Assembly: GCF_014649915.1 (NCBI RefSeq)
Contig: NZ_BMTY01000017.1
Span: 132,365-190,723, forward strand
Direction of reading: 5' to 3'
DNA length: 58,359 nt
Origin: Streptomyces toxytricini
GTDB taxonomy: Bacteria; Actinomycetota; Actinomycetes; Streptomycetales; Streptomycetaceae
Positions 34,065 through 43,067 of this stretch are shown here, one piece after another. Position 1 is the first letter of the stretch; every line of letters starts with the position of its first letter. The notes under the pieces are model-generated. The model was not told where the DNA came from, ran no database searches, and saw only the letters and a program-made list of their open reading frames with translations. A program made the translations under genes and the position numbers.

Positions 34065-34121
34065 GTACGGAGGCCCCGGGCCGCACCCTCTCCCGGGGCG
34101 CGCGGCCCGGGGCCTCCGTAC
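34065..34121 (+). terminator. Strong hairpin after the DUF3710 gene
   Basis: Perfect 20-bp inverted repeat (34065-34084 with 34102-34121, arms beginning GTACGGAGGCCCCGGGCC) with a 17-nt loop, 57 bp past the stop. It separates the dut operon from the OB-fold gene. Confidence 0.85.
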
Positions 34122-34217
34122 ACCCCCGGCACGTCCCCGCCGGGCCCGGCCCGGGCCGCCGCCGCGGCGGGCTGCGGGACTTCGAACGGGGCGCGGCGCG
34201 CCGGTACGCTTCGAGGT

Positions 34218-34637
34218 ATGAGTGCTGAACCGCGTCCCGAGAAGTCCGCCAAGCCGGTCAGGCCGGCGGGCCGGTTCCGCCGGATGATAGAGCGGCTCTC
34301 CACCTCCCAGGAGGACCTGCATTCGGCGGAGCTCCAGGAGGACGCAGAGGCCGCGGGGTGCACGCGGATCTGCGACTGCCACGACCGGGAGATAGTCAAG
34401 GTCACCGGAACCCTGCGCACCGTCACGCTCCGGCCGCGGGCCGGCGTCCCGGCGCTGGAGGCGGAGCTCTTCGACGGCTCCGCCGCGCTGGACGTGGTCT
34501 GGCTCGGCCGTCGCTCGATCGTGGGAATCGAGCCGGGCCGCCGCATGATCGCCTCCGGGCGGATCTCGATGAGCCACGGCCGCAGGGTCCTCTTCAACCC
34601 GAAGTACGAACTCCGACCGCTCGGACAGGAGCACTGA
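34218..34637 (+). CDS. OB-fold nucleic acid-binding domain protein
   Basis: The 139-residue protein has a helical N-terminus (MIERLSTSQEDLHSAELQED) and an OB fold (residues 50-135, VKVTGTLRTVTLRPRAGVPA, ELFDGSAALDVVWLGRR, GRISMSHGRRVLFNPKYEL) similar to tRNA anticodon-type nucleic acid-binding domains. It lies 3 bp before the DUF3159 gene, and this gene pair is conserved in actinobacteria. The ligand and role are unknown. Confidence 0.85.
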   Translation: MSAEPRPEKSAKPVRPAGRFRRMIERLSTSQEDLHSAELQEDAEAAGCTRICDCHDREIVKVTGTLRTVTLRPRAGVPALEAELFDGSAALDVVWLGRRSIVGIEPGRRMIASGRISMSHGRRVLFNPKYELRPLGQEH

Positions 34638-34640
34638 CCG

Positions 34641-35453
34641 GTGACGCCACTCGACGAAACCCCGCCCGCCCAGGATCCGCAGTCCGCCGCGGGCGGCCCC
34701 GCCGCAGGCCCCGCGGCGGCCGGCGGCGGCCGGCACGCCCGGCCCGCCCCGAGCGAGCAGCACGAGGTGACCCAGGCCGCGCTCTTCGACGCCTTCGGGG
34801 GCGTCCGGGGCACGGTGGAGACGATGCTCCCCGGCCTCCTCTTCGTGATGATCTACACCGTCAACCGGGACGTCCGGCTGTCCGCGATCGCCGCGGGCGC
34901 CGTGGCCGTGGTGCTGGTGGTCGTCCGGCTGCTGCGCAAGGACACCGTCAAGCACGCCTTCAGCGGGGTCTTCGGCGTCGGCGTGGGCGTCGCGTTCGCG
35001 CTGTTCACCGGCAGCGCCAAGGGCTTCTACCTGCCCGGCATGATCTACGGCGCGGGGCTCGGCGTGGCCTTCACCCTTTCCGCGCTCGTCGGGTTCCCGC
35101 TGCTCGGCGTGGTCCTCGGCCCGGTCTTCCGGGAGAACATGTCCTGGCGGACCCGCAACCCCGGCCGCAAGAAGGCCTACACCAAGGCCAGCCTCGCCTG
35201 GGGCATCATCTTCCTCGCCAAGTACGCGATCCTCTTCCCGCTGTACTGGTGGGGCGACGCGACCCAGCTCGGCTGGGTGCTGATCGCGCTGAAGCTGCCG
35301 CCGATGCTGCTGGCCGTCTACTTCACGTGGGTGTTCCTCGCCAAGGCGCCGCCGCCGATCGACGTCATCGCCGAGTACGAGGCGGAAGAGGCCGAGCGGA
35401 AGGCCGCCAAGGCGAAGGCCGGGACGGCGCAGCCCGGCAAGCCGCAGGACTGA
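34641..35453 (+). CDS. DUF3159 family membrane protein
   Basis: The 270-residue protein starts at GTG 34641. A Pro/Ala/Gly-rich cytoplasmic N-terminus is followed by about six transmembrane helices (for example LPGLLFVMIYTVNRD, AIAAGAVAVVLVVVRLL, AYTKASLAWGIIFLAKYAIL). A charged tail (YEAEEAERKAAKAKAG) ends the protein. The family is actinobacterial and uncharacterised; the helix arrangement resembles intracellular septation protein A-like families. It is co-transcribed with the OB-fold gene. Confidence 0.83.
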   Translation: MTPLDETPPAQDPQSAAGGPAAGPAAAGGGRHARPAPSEQHEVTQAALFDAFGGVRGTVETMLPGLLFVMIYTVNRDVRLSAIAAGAVAVVLVVVRLLRKDTVKHAFSGVFGVGVGVAFALFTGSAKGFYLPGMIYGAGLGVAFTLSALVGFPLLGVVLGPVFRENMSWRTRNPGRKKAYTKASLAWGIIFLAKYAILFPLYWWGDATQLGWVLIALKLPPMLLAVYFTWVFLAKAPPPIDVIAEYEAEEAERKAAKAKAGTAQPGKPQD

Positions 35454-35513
35454 GGCCCGCCGCCTCCCGCCGGGCCCGCGGCCTGCGGGTGCGTACGTCC
35501 CACGGAACAAGGG

Positions 35514-35551
35514 AGGGGCGGGGCAGCCGGTCGCCGGCCGCTCCGCCCCTT
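35514..35551. terminator. Imperfect hairpin between convergent genes
   Basis: GGGGCGG pairs with CCGCCCC around an inner AGCCGG/CCGGC stem, between the DUF3159 and TrkA stops. It is probably bidirectional. Confidence 0.55.
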
Positions 35552-35566
35552 CCCCGTACCCCGCCC

Positions 35567-36232
35567 TCAGGGGCGCGGGGCCTGCAGCAGGTCCTCCAGC
35601 TGCTGCTCGCGCGCAGGCGCGGCGACGAACAGCAGCTCGTCGCCCGCCTCCAGGGTCTCCTCGGCGTGCGGGGTGAGCACCCGGTTGCCGCGGATGATCG
35701 TCACGAGCGAGGTGTCCTCGGGCCAGGTGATCTCGCCGAACTGGCGGCCGGCCACCGCCGACTCGGCGGGCAGCGTCAGCTCGACCAGGTTGGCGTCGCC
35801 GTGGCTAAAGCGCAGCAGCCGCACCAGGTCGCCGACGCTGACGGCCTCCTCGACCAGCGCGGACATCAAGCGCGGCGTGGACACCGCGACGTCGACGCCC
35901 CAGGCCTCGTTGAAGAGCCACTCGTTCTTCGGGTTGTTCACGCGCGCCACCACGCGCGGGACCCCGTACTCGGTCTTGGCCAGCAGCGAGACGACCAGGT
36001 TCACCTTGTCGTCGCCGGTCGCGGCGATGACGACGTTGCAGCGCTGCAGTGCCGCCTCGTCCAGCGAGGTGATCTCGCAGGCGTCGGCCAGCAGCCACTC
36101 GGCCTGCGGGACCCGCTCCACCGAGATCGCGGTCGGTGCCTTGTCGACCAGGAGCACCTCGTGCCCGTTCTCCAGCAGCTCGCCCGCGATGGAACGCCCC
36201 ACCGCGCCGGCTCCGGCGATCGCGACCCTCAT
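35567..36232 (-). CDS. TrkA/KtrA-type potassium channel regulatory protein (second of pair)
   Basis: The 221-residue protein has an RCK_N Rossmann domain (residues 1-140, VAIAGAGAVGRSIAGELLENG, NVVIAATGDDKVNLVVSLLA) and an RCK_C/TrkA-C domain (150-221, LTLPAESAVAGRQFGEI). Such subunits bind NAD(H), ATP or ADP, and often c-di-AMP at the C-domain, to gate potassium uptake. It overlaps the upstream trkA-like gene by 4 nt. No TrkH/KtrB channel gene is adjacent; the permease at 37097 is divergent and may be the transport partner. Confidence 0.88.
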   Translation of the reverse strand: MRVAIAGAGAVGRSIAGELLENGHEVLLVDKAPTAISVERVPQAEWLLADACEITSLDEAALQRCNVVIAATGDDKVNLVVSLLAKTEYGVPRVVARVNNPKNEWLFNEAWGVDVAVSTPRLMSALVEEAVSVGDLVRLLRFSHGDANLVELTLPAESAVAGRQFGEITWPEDTSLVTIIRGNRVLTPHAEETLEAGDELLFVAAPAREQQLEDLLQAPRP

Positions 36233-36897
36233 GCGTGTGCCTCCTCGGGGCCCTCGGCGAACGCCGCCTCGACCTTGTCGATCTCGTCCGTGCGCATCAT
36301 GACGTGGACGAGGTCGCCCTCCTGGAGCACCGTCTGCGAGGTCGGCAGGACCGCCTCGCCCAGGCGCGTCAGGAACGCGACGCGCACGCCCGTCTCGTCC
36401 TGGAGCCGGCTGATCTTCTGTCCGATCCAGACGGGGGAGGTGTGCACCTCGGCGAGCTGGACGGCGCCGCTCGGGTCGCGCCACAGCGGCTCGGCGCCCG
36501 AGGGGAGCAGCCGGCGCAGCATCTGGTCGGCGGTCCACCGCACGGTCGCGACCGTCGGGATGCCCAGGCGCTGGTAGACCTCGGCGCGCTTGGGGTCGTA
36601 GATGCGGGCCGCGACGTTCTCGACGCCGAACATCTCGCGGGCCACGCGGGCGGCGATGATGTTGGAATTGTCACCACTGCTGACCGCCGCGAACGCCCCC
36701 GCGTCCTCGATGCCGGCCTCGCGCAGCGTGTCCTGGTCGAAGCCGACGCCGGTGACGCGGCGGCCGCCGAACCCGGCTCCCAGCCGGCGGAATGCGGTGG
36801 GGTCCTGGTCGATCACAGCGACCGTGTGCCCCTGCTGTTCCAAGGTCTGCGCGAGGGCGGAGCCCACCCTTCCGCAGCCCATAATGACGATGTGCAC
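36229..36897 (-). CDS. TrkA/KtrA-type potassium channel regulatory protein (first of pair)
   Basis: The 222-residue protein begins MHIVIMGCGRVGSALAQTLEQQ, an NAD-binding RCK_N domain with GxGxxG. It keeps DAGAFAAVSSGDNSNIIAAR and ends in an RCK_C domain (AEVHTSPVWIGQKISRLQ). Together with the downstream paralogue it resembles the actinobacterial CeoB/CeoC pair. The start is ATG 36897, divergent from the KimA-like permease across 199 bp. Cytosolic and peripheral to a membrane transporter. Confidence 0.88.
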   Translation of the reverse strand: MHIVIMGCGRVGSALAQTLEQQGHTVAVIDQDPTAFRRLGAGFGGRRVTGVGFDQDTLREAGIEDAGAFAAVSSGDNSNIIAARVAREMFGVENVAARIYDPKRAEVYQRLGIPTVATVRWTADQMLRRLLPSGAEPLWRDPSGAVQLAEVHTSPVWIGQKISRLQDETGVRVAFLTRLGEAVLPTSQTVLQEGDLVHVMMRTDEIDKVEAAFAEGPEEAHA

Positions 36898-37096
36898 GGC
36901 CGTCCTTCCGGCTGTTCAGCGCTCGCTGGTTCCCAGCCTCATAAGCATCTCTGGCTTAACAGGGTCTCAGACCACCGCCCAAGCTACACACGGGCGGTCG
37001 CCCTTGCGGCCTGTTGGAGGGCACTCGGGGCGCATTGCCGCGCAATGCGGGGCGGGGGGTTCGTCAGGCCGATTTCGAACGCTTACGATCCTGTGC

Positions 37097-39148
37097 GTGT
37101 CCAAACTGACCGACGTGCCCAAACGGATCCTGATCGGCCGGGCGCTGCGCAGCGACCGCCTCGGGGAAACACTGCTCCCGAAGAGGATCGCCCTACCCGT
37201 CTTCGCCTCCGACCCGCTCTCCTCCGTGGCGTACGCCCCCGGAGAGGTGCTGCTGGTCCTGTCCATCGCGGGTGTGTCGGCCTACCAGTACAGCCCCTGG
37301 ATCGCCGCCGCGGTCGTCGTGCTCATGTTCACGGTGGTCGCCTCGTACCGGCAGAACGTGCACGCGTACCCCAGCGGCGGCGGGGACTACGAGGTCGCCA
37401 ACACCAACCTGGGCCCGAAGGCCGGACTCACCGTCGCGAGCGCCCTGCTCGTCGACTACGTACTCACCGTGGCCGTCTCGATCTCCTCCGGAGTCGAAAA
37501 CCTCGGCTCCGCATGGCATTTCGTGATCGAACACAAAGTGTTCAGCGCGATGATCATGATTTTGCTGCTGACGCTGATGAACCTCCGCGGTGTCAAGGAG
37601 TCGGGCAAGCTCTTCGCGATTCCCACGTACGTTTTCGTCGCGGGCGTCTTCCTCATGATCGCTTGGGGCTTCTGGCGGGGAATCGTCCTCGGCGAGACCA
37701 TGCACGCCCCGACCGCCGACCTGGAGATCCGGCCCGAGCACCAGGGCATCGCCGGGTTCGCCCTCGTCTTCCTGCTGCTGCGCGCCTTCTCCTCCGGCTG
37801 CGCGGCCCTCACCGGCGTCGAGGCGATCAGCAACGGCGTGCCCGCCTTCCGCAAGCCGAAGAGCCGGAACGCCGCCAGCACGCTGCTGCTCATGGGCGCC
37901 CTGGCCGTCACCATGTTCTGCGGGATCATCGGCCTCGCCATGGCCACGAACGTGCGGATGGCCGAGCAGCCCGCCCAGGACCTCCTGCGGGGCGGGGTCC
38001 CTGTCGGCGAGGGCTACGTCCAGGACCCGGTCATCTCCCAGGTCGCCGAGGCCGTCTTCGGCCACGGCAGCGTCCTCTTCATGATCCTCGCCGCGGCCAC
38101 CGCCCTCGTGCTGTTCCTCGCCGCGAACACCGCCTACAACGGCTTCCCGCTGCTCGGCTCGATCCTGGCGCAGGACCGCTACCTGCCGCGCCAGCTCCAC
38201 ACCCGCGGCGACCGCCTCGCCTTCTCCAACGGCATCGTGCTGCTCGCCGGCGCGGCCATGCTGCTGGTGTGGCTGTACGACGCCGACTCCACCAAGCTGA
38301 TCCAGCTCTACATCGTCGGCGTGTTCGTCTCCTTCACCCTCAGCCAGATCGGCATGGTCCGGCACTGGAACCGGCACCTGGCCGCCGAGCGCGACCCCGC
38401 CGCCCGCCGCCGGATGATCCGCTCCCGCGCCATCAACGCCTTCGGCGCCACCTTCACCGGGCTCGTGCTCGTCGTCGTCCTCGCGACGAAGTTCACGCAC
38501 GGCGCCTGGGTCGCCCTGCTCGGCATGGTGATCTTCTACGGGACGATGACCGCGATCCGGAAGCACTACGACCGGGTGTCCCGGGAGATCGCCGCCGCCG
38601 AGGGGCCCAGCGACGACAGCGTCCGCCCGTCCCGCGTCCACTCCATCGTCCTCGTCTCCAAGGTCCACAAGCCGACGCTGCGCGCCCTCGCCTTCGCCAA
38701 GCTGACCCGCTCCGACACCCTCGAAGCGCTCAGCATCAGCGTCGACCCGGCCGAGACCAAGGCCCTGCGGGAGGAGTGGGAGCGGCGCGGGATCAACATC
38801 CCGCTGAAGATCCTCGACTCCCCGTACCGCGAGATCACCCGCCCCGTCATCGAGTACGTCAAGGGCCTGCGCACCGAGAACCCGCGCGACGCGGTCAGCG
38901 TGTACATCCCCGAGTACGTCGTCGGCCGCTGGTACGAGCACCTGCTGCACAACCAGAGCGCGCTGCGGCTGAAGGGCCGGCTGCTGTTCACGCCGGGCGT
39001 GATGGTGACGTCCGTCCCCTACCAGCTGGAGTCCTCCGAGCTGGCGAAGCGGCGGGCGCGCAAGCGGGCCGAGTGGAACGCCCCGGGCGCCGTGCGCCGC
39101 GGCCCCGTGGACACGCCTCGGACGACGAACGACCGCACGGGGAAGTAG
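37097..39148 (+). CDS. KimA-like APC-superfamily permease (probable potassium transporter)
   Basis: The 683-residue membrane protein starts at GTG 37097. The signature LPKRIALPVFASDPLSSVAYA near residue 30 is the hallmark of the KimA (YdaO) branch of the APC superfamily. About 12 transmembrane helices follow to residue 490, then a cytosolic C-terminal domain (495-683, VLVSKVHKPTLRALAFAKL) with a universal-stress-protein-like fold. KimA of Bacillus is a proton-coupled potassium importer inhibited by c-di-AMP. The divergent TrkA pair supports a potassium role, but amino-acid transport cannot be excluded. Confidence 0.85.
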   Translation: MSKLTDVPKRILIGRALRSDRLGETLLPKRIALPVFASDPLSSVAYAPGEVLLVLSIAGVSAYQYSPWIAAAVVVLMFTVVASYRQNVHAYPSGGGDYEVANTNLGPKAGLTVASALLVDYVLTVAVSISSGVENLGSAWHFVIEHKVFSAMIMILLLTLMNLRGVKESGKLFAIPTYVFVAGVFLMIAWGFWRGIVLGETMHAPTADLEIRPEHQGIAGFALVFLLLRAFSSGCAALTGVEAISNGVPAFRKPKSRNAASTLLLMGALAVTMFCGIIGLAMATNVRMAEQPAQDLLRGGVPVGEGYVQDPVISQVAEAVFGHGSVLFMILAAATALVLFLAANTAYNGFPLLGSILAQDRYLPRQLHTRGDRLAFSNGIVLLAGAAMLLVWLYDADSTKLIQLYIVGVFVSFTLSQIGMVRHWNRHLAAERDPAARRRMIRSRAINAFGATFTGLVLVVVLATKFTHGAWVALLGMVIFYGTMTAIRKHYDRVSREIAAAEGPSDDSVRPSRVHSIVLVSKVHKPTLRALAFAKLTRSDTLEALSISVDPAETKALREEWERRGINIPLKILDSPYREITRPVIEYVKGLRTENPRDAVSVYIPEYVVGRWYEHLLHNQSALRLKGRLLFTPGVMVTSVPYQLESSELAKRRARKRAEWNAPGAVRRGPVDTPRTTNDRTGK

Positions 39149-39284
39149 CCGGGGCGGCGCAAGGCGGTGGCGCAGGGCCGGACGGGATCCACGTAGACTG
39201 GTGGGTCGGCCGTCCGGCCGTACGCGCGACCGGGCACCCGGCCCTTCCCGCCCCCCCTTCCACGACCTTGGAGCACCCCCGGCC

Positions 39285-40616
39285 ATGACCGAGCAGAACG
39301 AGAAGCAGTCACTGGTCGGGGAGGAGTACGAGGTCGAGGTCGGCCCCGTCGCGCACGGCGGCCACTGCATCGCCCGGACCGGCGACGGCCGCGTCCTCTT
39401 CGTCCGCCACACCCTGCCCGGCGAGAAGGTCGTCGCCAAGGTCACCGAGGGCGACACCGACTCCCGCTTCCTGCGCGCCGACGCGGTCACCGTCCTGGAG
39501 GCCTCCAAGGACCGCGTCGAGGCCCCCTGCCCGTACGCCGGCCCCGGCCGGTGCGGCGGCTGCGACTGGCAGCACGCCAAGCCGGGCGCCCAGCGCCGCC
39601 TCAAGGGCGAGGTCGTCGCCGAGCAGCTGCGGCGGCTCGCCGGCCTCACGCCCGAGGAGGCCGGCTGGGACGGCACCGTCGCCCCCGCCGAGGGCGACAA
39701 GGTCCCCGCGGGCCAGGTCCCGCAGTGGCGCACCCGCGTCCAGTACGCCGTCGACGCCGAAGGCCGCGCCGGCCTGCGCAAGCACCGCTCGCACGACGTC
39801 GAGCCCGTCGACCACTGCATGATCGCGGCGCCGGGCGTCTCCGAGCTCGGCATCGAGAAGCGCGAGTGGCCGCAGATGGCGACGGTCGAGGCGATCGCCG
39901 CGACCGGCTCGCACGACCGCCAGGTCGTCCTCACCCCGCGCCCCGGCGGCCGCCTGCCCCTGGTCGAGCTCGACAAGCCGGTCTCCGTGCTGCGCGTGGA
40001 GGAGAAGGACGGCGCGACGCACCGCGTCCACGGCCGCCCCTTCGTCCGCGAGCGCGCCGACGGCCGCACCTACCGCGTCGGCATGGGCGGCTTCTGGCAG
40101 GTCCACCCGCAGGCCGCCGACACCCTCATCCGCGCCGTCATGCAGGGCCTCATGCCGCGCAAGGGCGAGATGGCCCTCGACCTTTACTGCGGCGTCGGCA
40201 TCTTCGCCGGCGCCCTGGCCGAGCGCCTCGGCGAGACGGGCGCGGTCCTCGGCATCGAGTCGGGCAAGCGCGCCGTGGAGGACGCCCGGCACAACCTGGC
40301 GGACTTCCCCCGCGTCCGCATCGAACAGGGCAAGGTCGAAACGGTCCTCCCGCGCACCGGCATCACGGAGTGCGACCTGGTCGTCCTGGACCCGCCCCGC
40401 GCGGGCGCGGGCAAGCAGACGGTCCGCCACGTGGCCTCCCTGTCGGCCCGCCGCATCGCCTACGTGGCCTGCGACCCGGCAGCCCTGGCCCGCGACCTGT
40501 CGTACTTCGCGGAAGCCGGCTACAAGCCCCGCACCCTCCGCGTCTTCGACCTCTTCCCGATGACGCACCATGTCGAGTGCGTCGCGATCCTGGAGCCCGC
40601 CGAAAAGGGTGCCTGA
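39285..40616 (+). CDS. TRAM-domain class I SAM-dependent RNA (uracil-5)-methyltransferase
   Basis: The 443-residue protein is a TrmA/RlmD/RumA-type enzyme. It has an N-terminal TRAM domain (residues 8-75), then Fe-S cluster cysteines Cys82, Cys90 and Cys93 (PCPYAGPGRCGGC) with Cys178. SAM-binding LDLYCGVGIFAG, VVLDPPRAG and the catalytic Cys396 in VACDPAALARDL follow. It probably methylates uridine C5 in rRNA or tRNA. The ATG at 39285 fits the usual MTEQ start. It is the last gene with clear core character before the accessory stretch begins at 40617. Confidence 0.92.
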   Translation: MTEQNEKQSLVGEEYEVEVGPVAHGGHCIARTGDGRVLFVRHTLPGEKVVAKVTEGDTDSRFLRADAVTVLEASKDRVEAPCPYAGPGRCGGCDWQHAKPGAQRRLKGEVVAEQLRRLAGLTPEEAGWDGTVAPAEGDKVPAGQVPQWRTRVQYAVDAEGRAGLRKHRSHDVEPVDHCMIAAPGVSELGIEKREWPQMATVEAIAATGSHDRQVVLTPRPGGRLPLVELDKPVSVLRVEEKDGATHRVHGRPFVRERADGRTYRVGMGGFWQVHPQAADTLIRAVMQGLMPRKGEMALDLYCGVGIFAGALAERLGETGAVLGIESGKRAVEDARHNLADFPRVRIEQGKVETVLPRTGITECDLVVLDPPRAGAGKQTVRHVASLSARRIAYVACDPAALARDLSYFAEAGYKPRTLRVFDLFPMTHHVECVAILEPAEKGA

Positions 40617-40634
40617 CCTGCGGTTTCTTCGAGT

Positions 40635-40721
40635 GTGCGTTATGTGCGGTACGTGCGTTACGGGCGATATCTTGACGCAAATCTGACGCACGTGACGCAC
40701 GCGTGACGCATGTTCGACGCA
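40635..40721. repeat. Array of inverted and direct GTGCGTTA / TGACGCA repeats
   Basis: Three copies of GTGCG(T/G)TA start at 40635, 40644 and 40653 (period 9). Five copies of (T/C)GACGCA in the opposite sense start at 40673, 40684, 40693, 40704 and 40715 (steps 11, 9, 11, 11). They flank a GGGCGATATC centre. The array is iteron- or multi-operator-like and lies just past the methyltransferase stop. Confidence 0.75.
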
Positions 40722-40737
40722 CGCCGGGCATTTTTTC

Positions 40738-40750
40738 TGACGGACCGTCA
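40738..40750. promoter_or_regulatory. Perfect 13-bp palindrome, TetR-operator-like
   Basis: TGACGG-A-CCGTCA, preceded by TTTTTTC, 17 bp right of the repeat array. The shape suits a TetR-type dimer, but no TetR gene is in the window. Confidence 0.5.
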
Positions 40751-41316
40751 TAGCCGGGAAATCGCCTCCCGAGACGGGCTGTGTGTCCCGCCGAAGAGGT
40801 GGCCTTCGCGCGGTCGGGCCGTGCTGCCCTTGCCCTGTGGGCGTCTCGGACATTCCGGCGCGTGGTAACACTCTGTAGTCGATCGCGGGAACGGTCGTGC
40901 CGGGCAACGCCAGTGATTCGCGTGGAGAGGCGCCCGACGGCAGCATCGGCCGGACCCTGGGGCCTGCCGCCGTGCCTTGTACAGGCCCGGTATCGCCCGA
41001 CGCTCCCGGGAGGGGGCGCCGCGCGGTTTTGGGGTTGTTGATGACGGGCTCGTGGGAGCCGAGGGATCAGTTGCGGATAGGGCCAGCTTCAGCCCGGGCC
41101 GATATGGCGTGCGCGGGCCAGGTCCGGCGCCCCAGGCGCTCTGGGGGCAGTACCGCCGGGCCGCTTTAACTTTCCGCGACGCCCAGGTGTTGGTGTGCCA
41201 ACTCGCCTTGTGCCGCCCTCCAATACTGTCGGGCAGAGCAGCCTTCCCGGTCGCTGTGAGCGGCGGTGAGGCCGGCGCGGGGTGCGCTGGCCCCACCAGT
41301 CTTGCTCAGGCTCCTC

Positions 41317-41841
41317 TCATTCTGTGTCGTCGTCTTCGGGTTCGTGGAGGTACCACATGTCGAAGCAGTACGCTTCGGAGCCTGCGATTGCGTCCAGTGC
41401 CTGTCGTGTGGCGGCGCGGCTCCACTGTTCTTCGACGGCGCGCATGCGGATGGCGGAGGCCTGGTGGGCTGTTGACTCACGTCCTTGCCAGGAGGCGCGG
41501 ACCCGGTAGACGCCGGGGCGGGGGAGTTCGACCTCTCCGGCGACCCCCGCGGTGAACTCGCCGACGACCAGGGTGCCGGTTGCGCACTCCAAGGTCAGTT
41601 CTGTGCTGCCGTCGGCGGGCGGCCATGTGGCGGGTGGGGTGTTGTGGACTCGGATGGTGACGTTGACGCCGACGCCGCTTTGCAGGCTGCCGATGTAGAG
41701 GTGGTATCCGTCGCCGGCCACCACGTGTTCGTCGAGCTGGTCTAGGACGGCTGATGTGCCGACGTAGGCGTCGGCGTCGTACAGCTCGATGACCCGGCGG
41801 TCGGGGACGGCCTGCAGCCGGTGTTCGGCAAGAGTGGTCAC
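41317..41841 (-). CDS. Hypothetical protein, third gene of the secreted-nuclease operon
   Basis: The 174-residue protein starts at GTG 41841 with GAGGA 5 nt upstream. It has no signal peptide and is rich in beta strands (VNVTIRVHNTP, ELTLECATGTLVVGEF, GVYRVRASWQG). An acidic C-terminal tail (EPEDDDTE) ends the protein. It is not recognised as a known family. It follows the NucA/NucB-type nuclease gene by 18 bp. A role as an immunity or accessory protein to the nuclease is possible but unsupported beyond position. Codon use is somewhat less GC-biased than the core genes. Confidence 0.7.
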   Translation of the reverse strand: MTTLAEHRLQAVPDRRVIELYDADAYVGTSAVLDQLDEHVVAGDGYHLYIGSLQSGVGVNVTIRVHNTPPATWPPADGSTELTLECATGTLVVGEFTAGVAGEVELPRPGVYRVRASWQGRESTAHQASAIRMRAVEEQWSRAATRQALDAIAGSEAYCFDMWYLHEPEDDDTE

Positions 41842-41859
41842 GGGAGTCCTCGGCTGGTC

Positions 41860-43038
41860 TCAGGGAACGATTTTGACGTAGAAGGGGTCGTTGTCGAGGA
41901 TGCGGTTCTCCTCGTACACCTTCTGGATGCGTTCGCCTCCTTTGCGGTTGTCGCGGCCGTCTATGAGCCGGGCACTGTAGCGGTTGTCGCTCTTCGCGGC
42001 GCCTTCGTAGGTGCTGGAGAAGGGGTACTCGTCGCACTCCAGGCTGCTGCCTTCGTAGTTGCCCCAGACATCGTTGCAGGTGGCGATCGCCACGTCCCGG
42101 TTCGCGTCCTGCTTGTCGCGGTTGATGAGGCGGTGCAGGGGCTCGCTCGACCCTGGGACCGACTTGCCGAGCCACGAGGGGAAGGTTCGTTCGGGCAGCT
42201 GCTGGGCGTCGAGGATGTGCCGGGCGCTCTGGTCGACTTCCGGGTCTTTCAGGCTCATGGTCAGTTCGACGCGGGCCTCGACGAACACGGTGCCCTTGTG
42301 CTTTCCGGCAGCCCGGCCGGTGTAGTCGAAGCGGACGTTGGAGTACGCCATGTTCGAGTCGACCCAGGGCACGGCTGTCGGTGAGGTGATGTTCATGGCG
42401 AGGGTGACCTGCCCGGCGACGCGCTGGGCGTTGCCCGGGTCCACGCGGCCGGTGTCAGGGGAGGTGTAGGTCAGGACCCACTGGGGTTTGGTCTTCCACT
42501 GCTCGATGGTGTCCTCGCGGCTGGTCACCGTCGGCTTGGTCATAGCCGGGTTGGGGTCACTGGCGGAGGCGTTGATCGAATGGGAGAAGGACTGTCCGAG
42601 CTTCCAGGTGGTCGGGTTCTCACCGGCAACGGCCTTGGCCCGGATGTTCTCGATGCTGGTGACGTAGTCCACGCGGCGGGATCCGTCGTAGGAGAAGCCG
42701 AGCATCCACAGGTCGAACCACAGCTCGCCGCGCAGCCGCCTCCTGTCGTCGAGGAGCTTGAGGTAGACGGGCTGGTGCACGCATGTCTCGAAGCGGTTCT
42801 TGATCCAGCCCTTCTTGGTCTTGGCCTCGGGGTGGGCAGCGCATTCGGTGCGTAGGTTCCCCTCGTCGGCGGCGGGGCCGTCGACCGAGACGGTATGGCG
42901 AATCGTTTCCTCCGGCGCGGCGGTCGCGGCCGTCGCGCCGGTAAGGAGGAAGGCGAACAGGGCCGCGAACACCGCGCTCGTCCGGCGGGTCAGACGAGAG
43001 CGGAGCTGGCCAGCCATGGAGTCACGGGGCAGACGCAT
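41860..43038 (-). CDS. Secreted protein with C-terminal NucA/NucB-type deoxyribonuclease domain
   Basis: The 392-residue protein starts at ATG 43038, chosen over ATG 43080 because AGGAG sits 5 nt upstream. A signal peptide ends near residue 41 (TAATAAP). A middle domain (45-320) of unknown fold contains CVHQPVYLKLLDDRR. The C-terminal segment (from about 310) has CDEYPFSSTYEG (335-346), the signature of NucA/NucB DNases with catalytic Asp/Glu, followed by RYSARLIDGRDNRKGG. It is predicted to be an extracellular DNase. It sits in an operon between another secreted protein gene (29 bp upstream) and a 174-residue protein gene. Confidence 0.78.
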   Translation of the reverse strand: MRLPRDSMAGQLRSRLTRRTSAVFAALFAFLLTGATAATAAPEETIRHTVSVDGPAADEGNLRTECAAHPEAKTKKGWIKNRFETCVHQPVYLKLLDDRRRLRGELWFDLWMLGFSYDGSRRVDYVTSIENIRAKAVAGENPTTWKLGQSFSHSINASASDPNPAMTKPTVTSREDTIEQWKTKPQWVLTYTSPDTGRVDPGNAQRVAGQVTLAMNITSPTAVPWVDSNMAYSNVRFDYTGRAAGKHKGTVFVEARVELTMSLKDPEVDQSARHILDAQQLPERTFPSWLGKSVPGSSEPLHRLINRDKQDANRDVAIATCNDVWGNYEGSSLECDEYPFSSTYEGAAKSDNRYSARLIDGRDNRKGGERIQKVYEENRILDNDPFYVKIVP

Positions 43039-43067
43039 GGGGGCTCCTGAACGAAAGACAGTACGGG

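Larger units (their letters stand above)
40617..41316. other. 700-bp gene-poor junction region
   Basis: No convincing coding sequence. The open frames here are short, overlap one another and lack third-position GC bias. It holds the TRACGCA repeat array (40635-40721), a palindrome at 40738-40750 and a T-rich run (40731-40736). It marks the change from the core to the accessory stretch. Confidence 0.65.

Noticed and set aside
40635..40721. CRISPR array
   Set aside because: Units are only 7-8 bp with 1-4 bp between them, and no cas genes are present.
40748..41296. Open frames within the junction region, including a 182-residue minus-strand frame
   Set aside because: No family resemblance, no ribosome site and no third-position GC preference.
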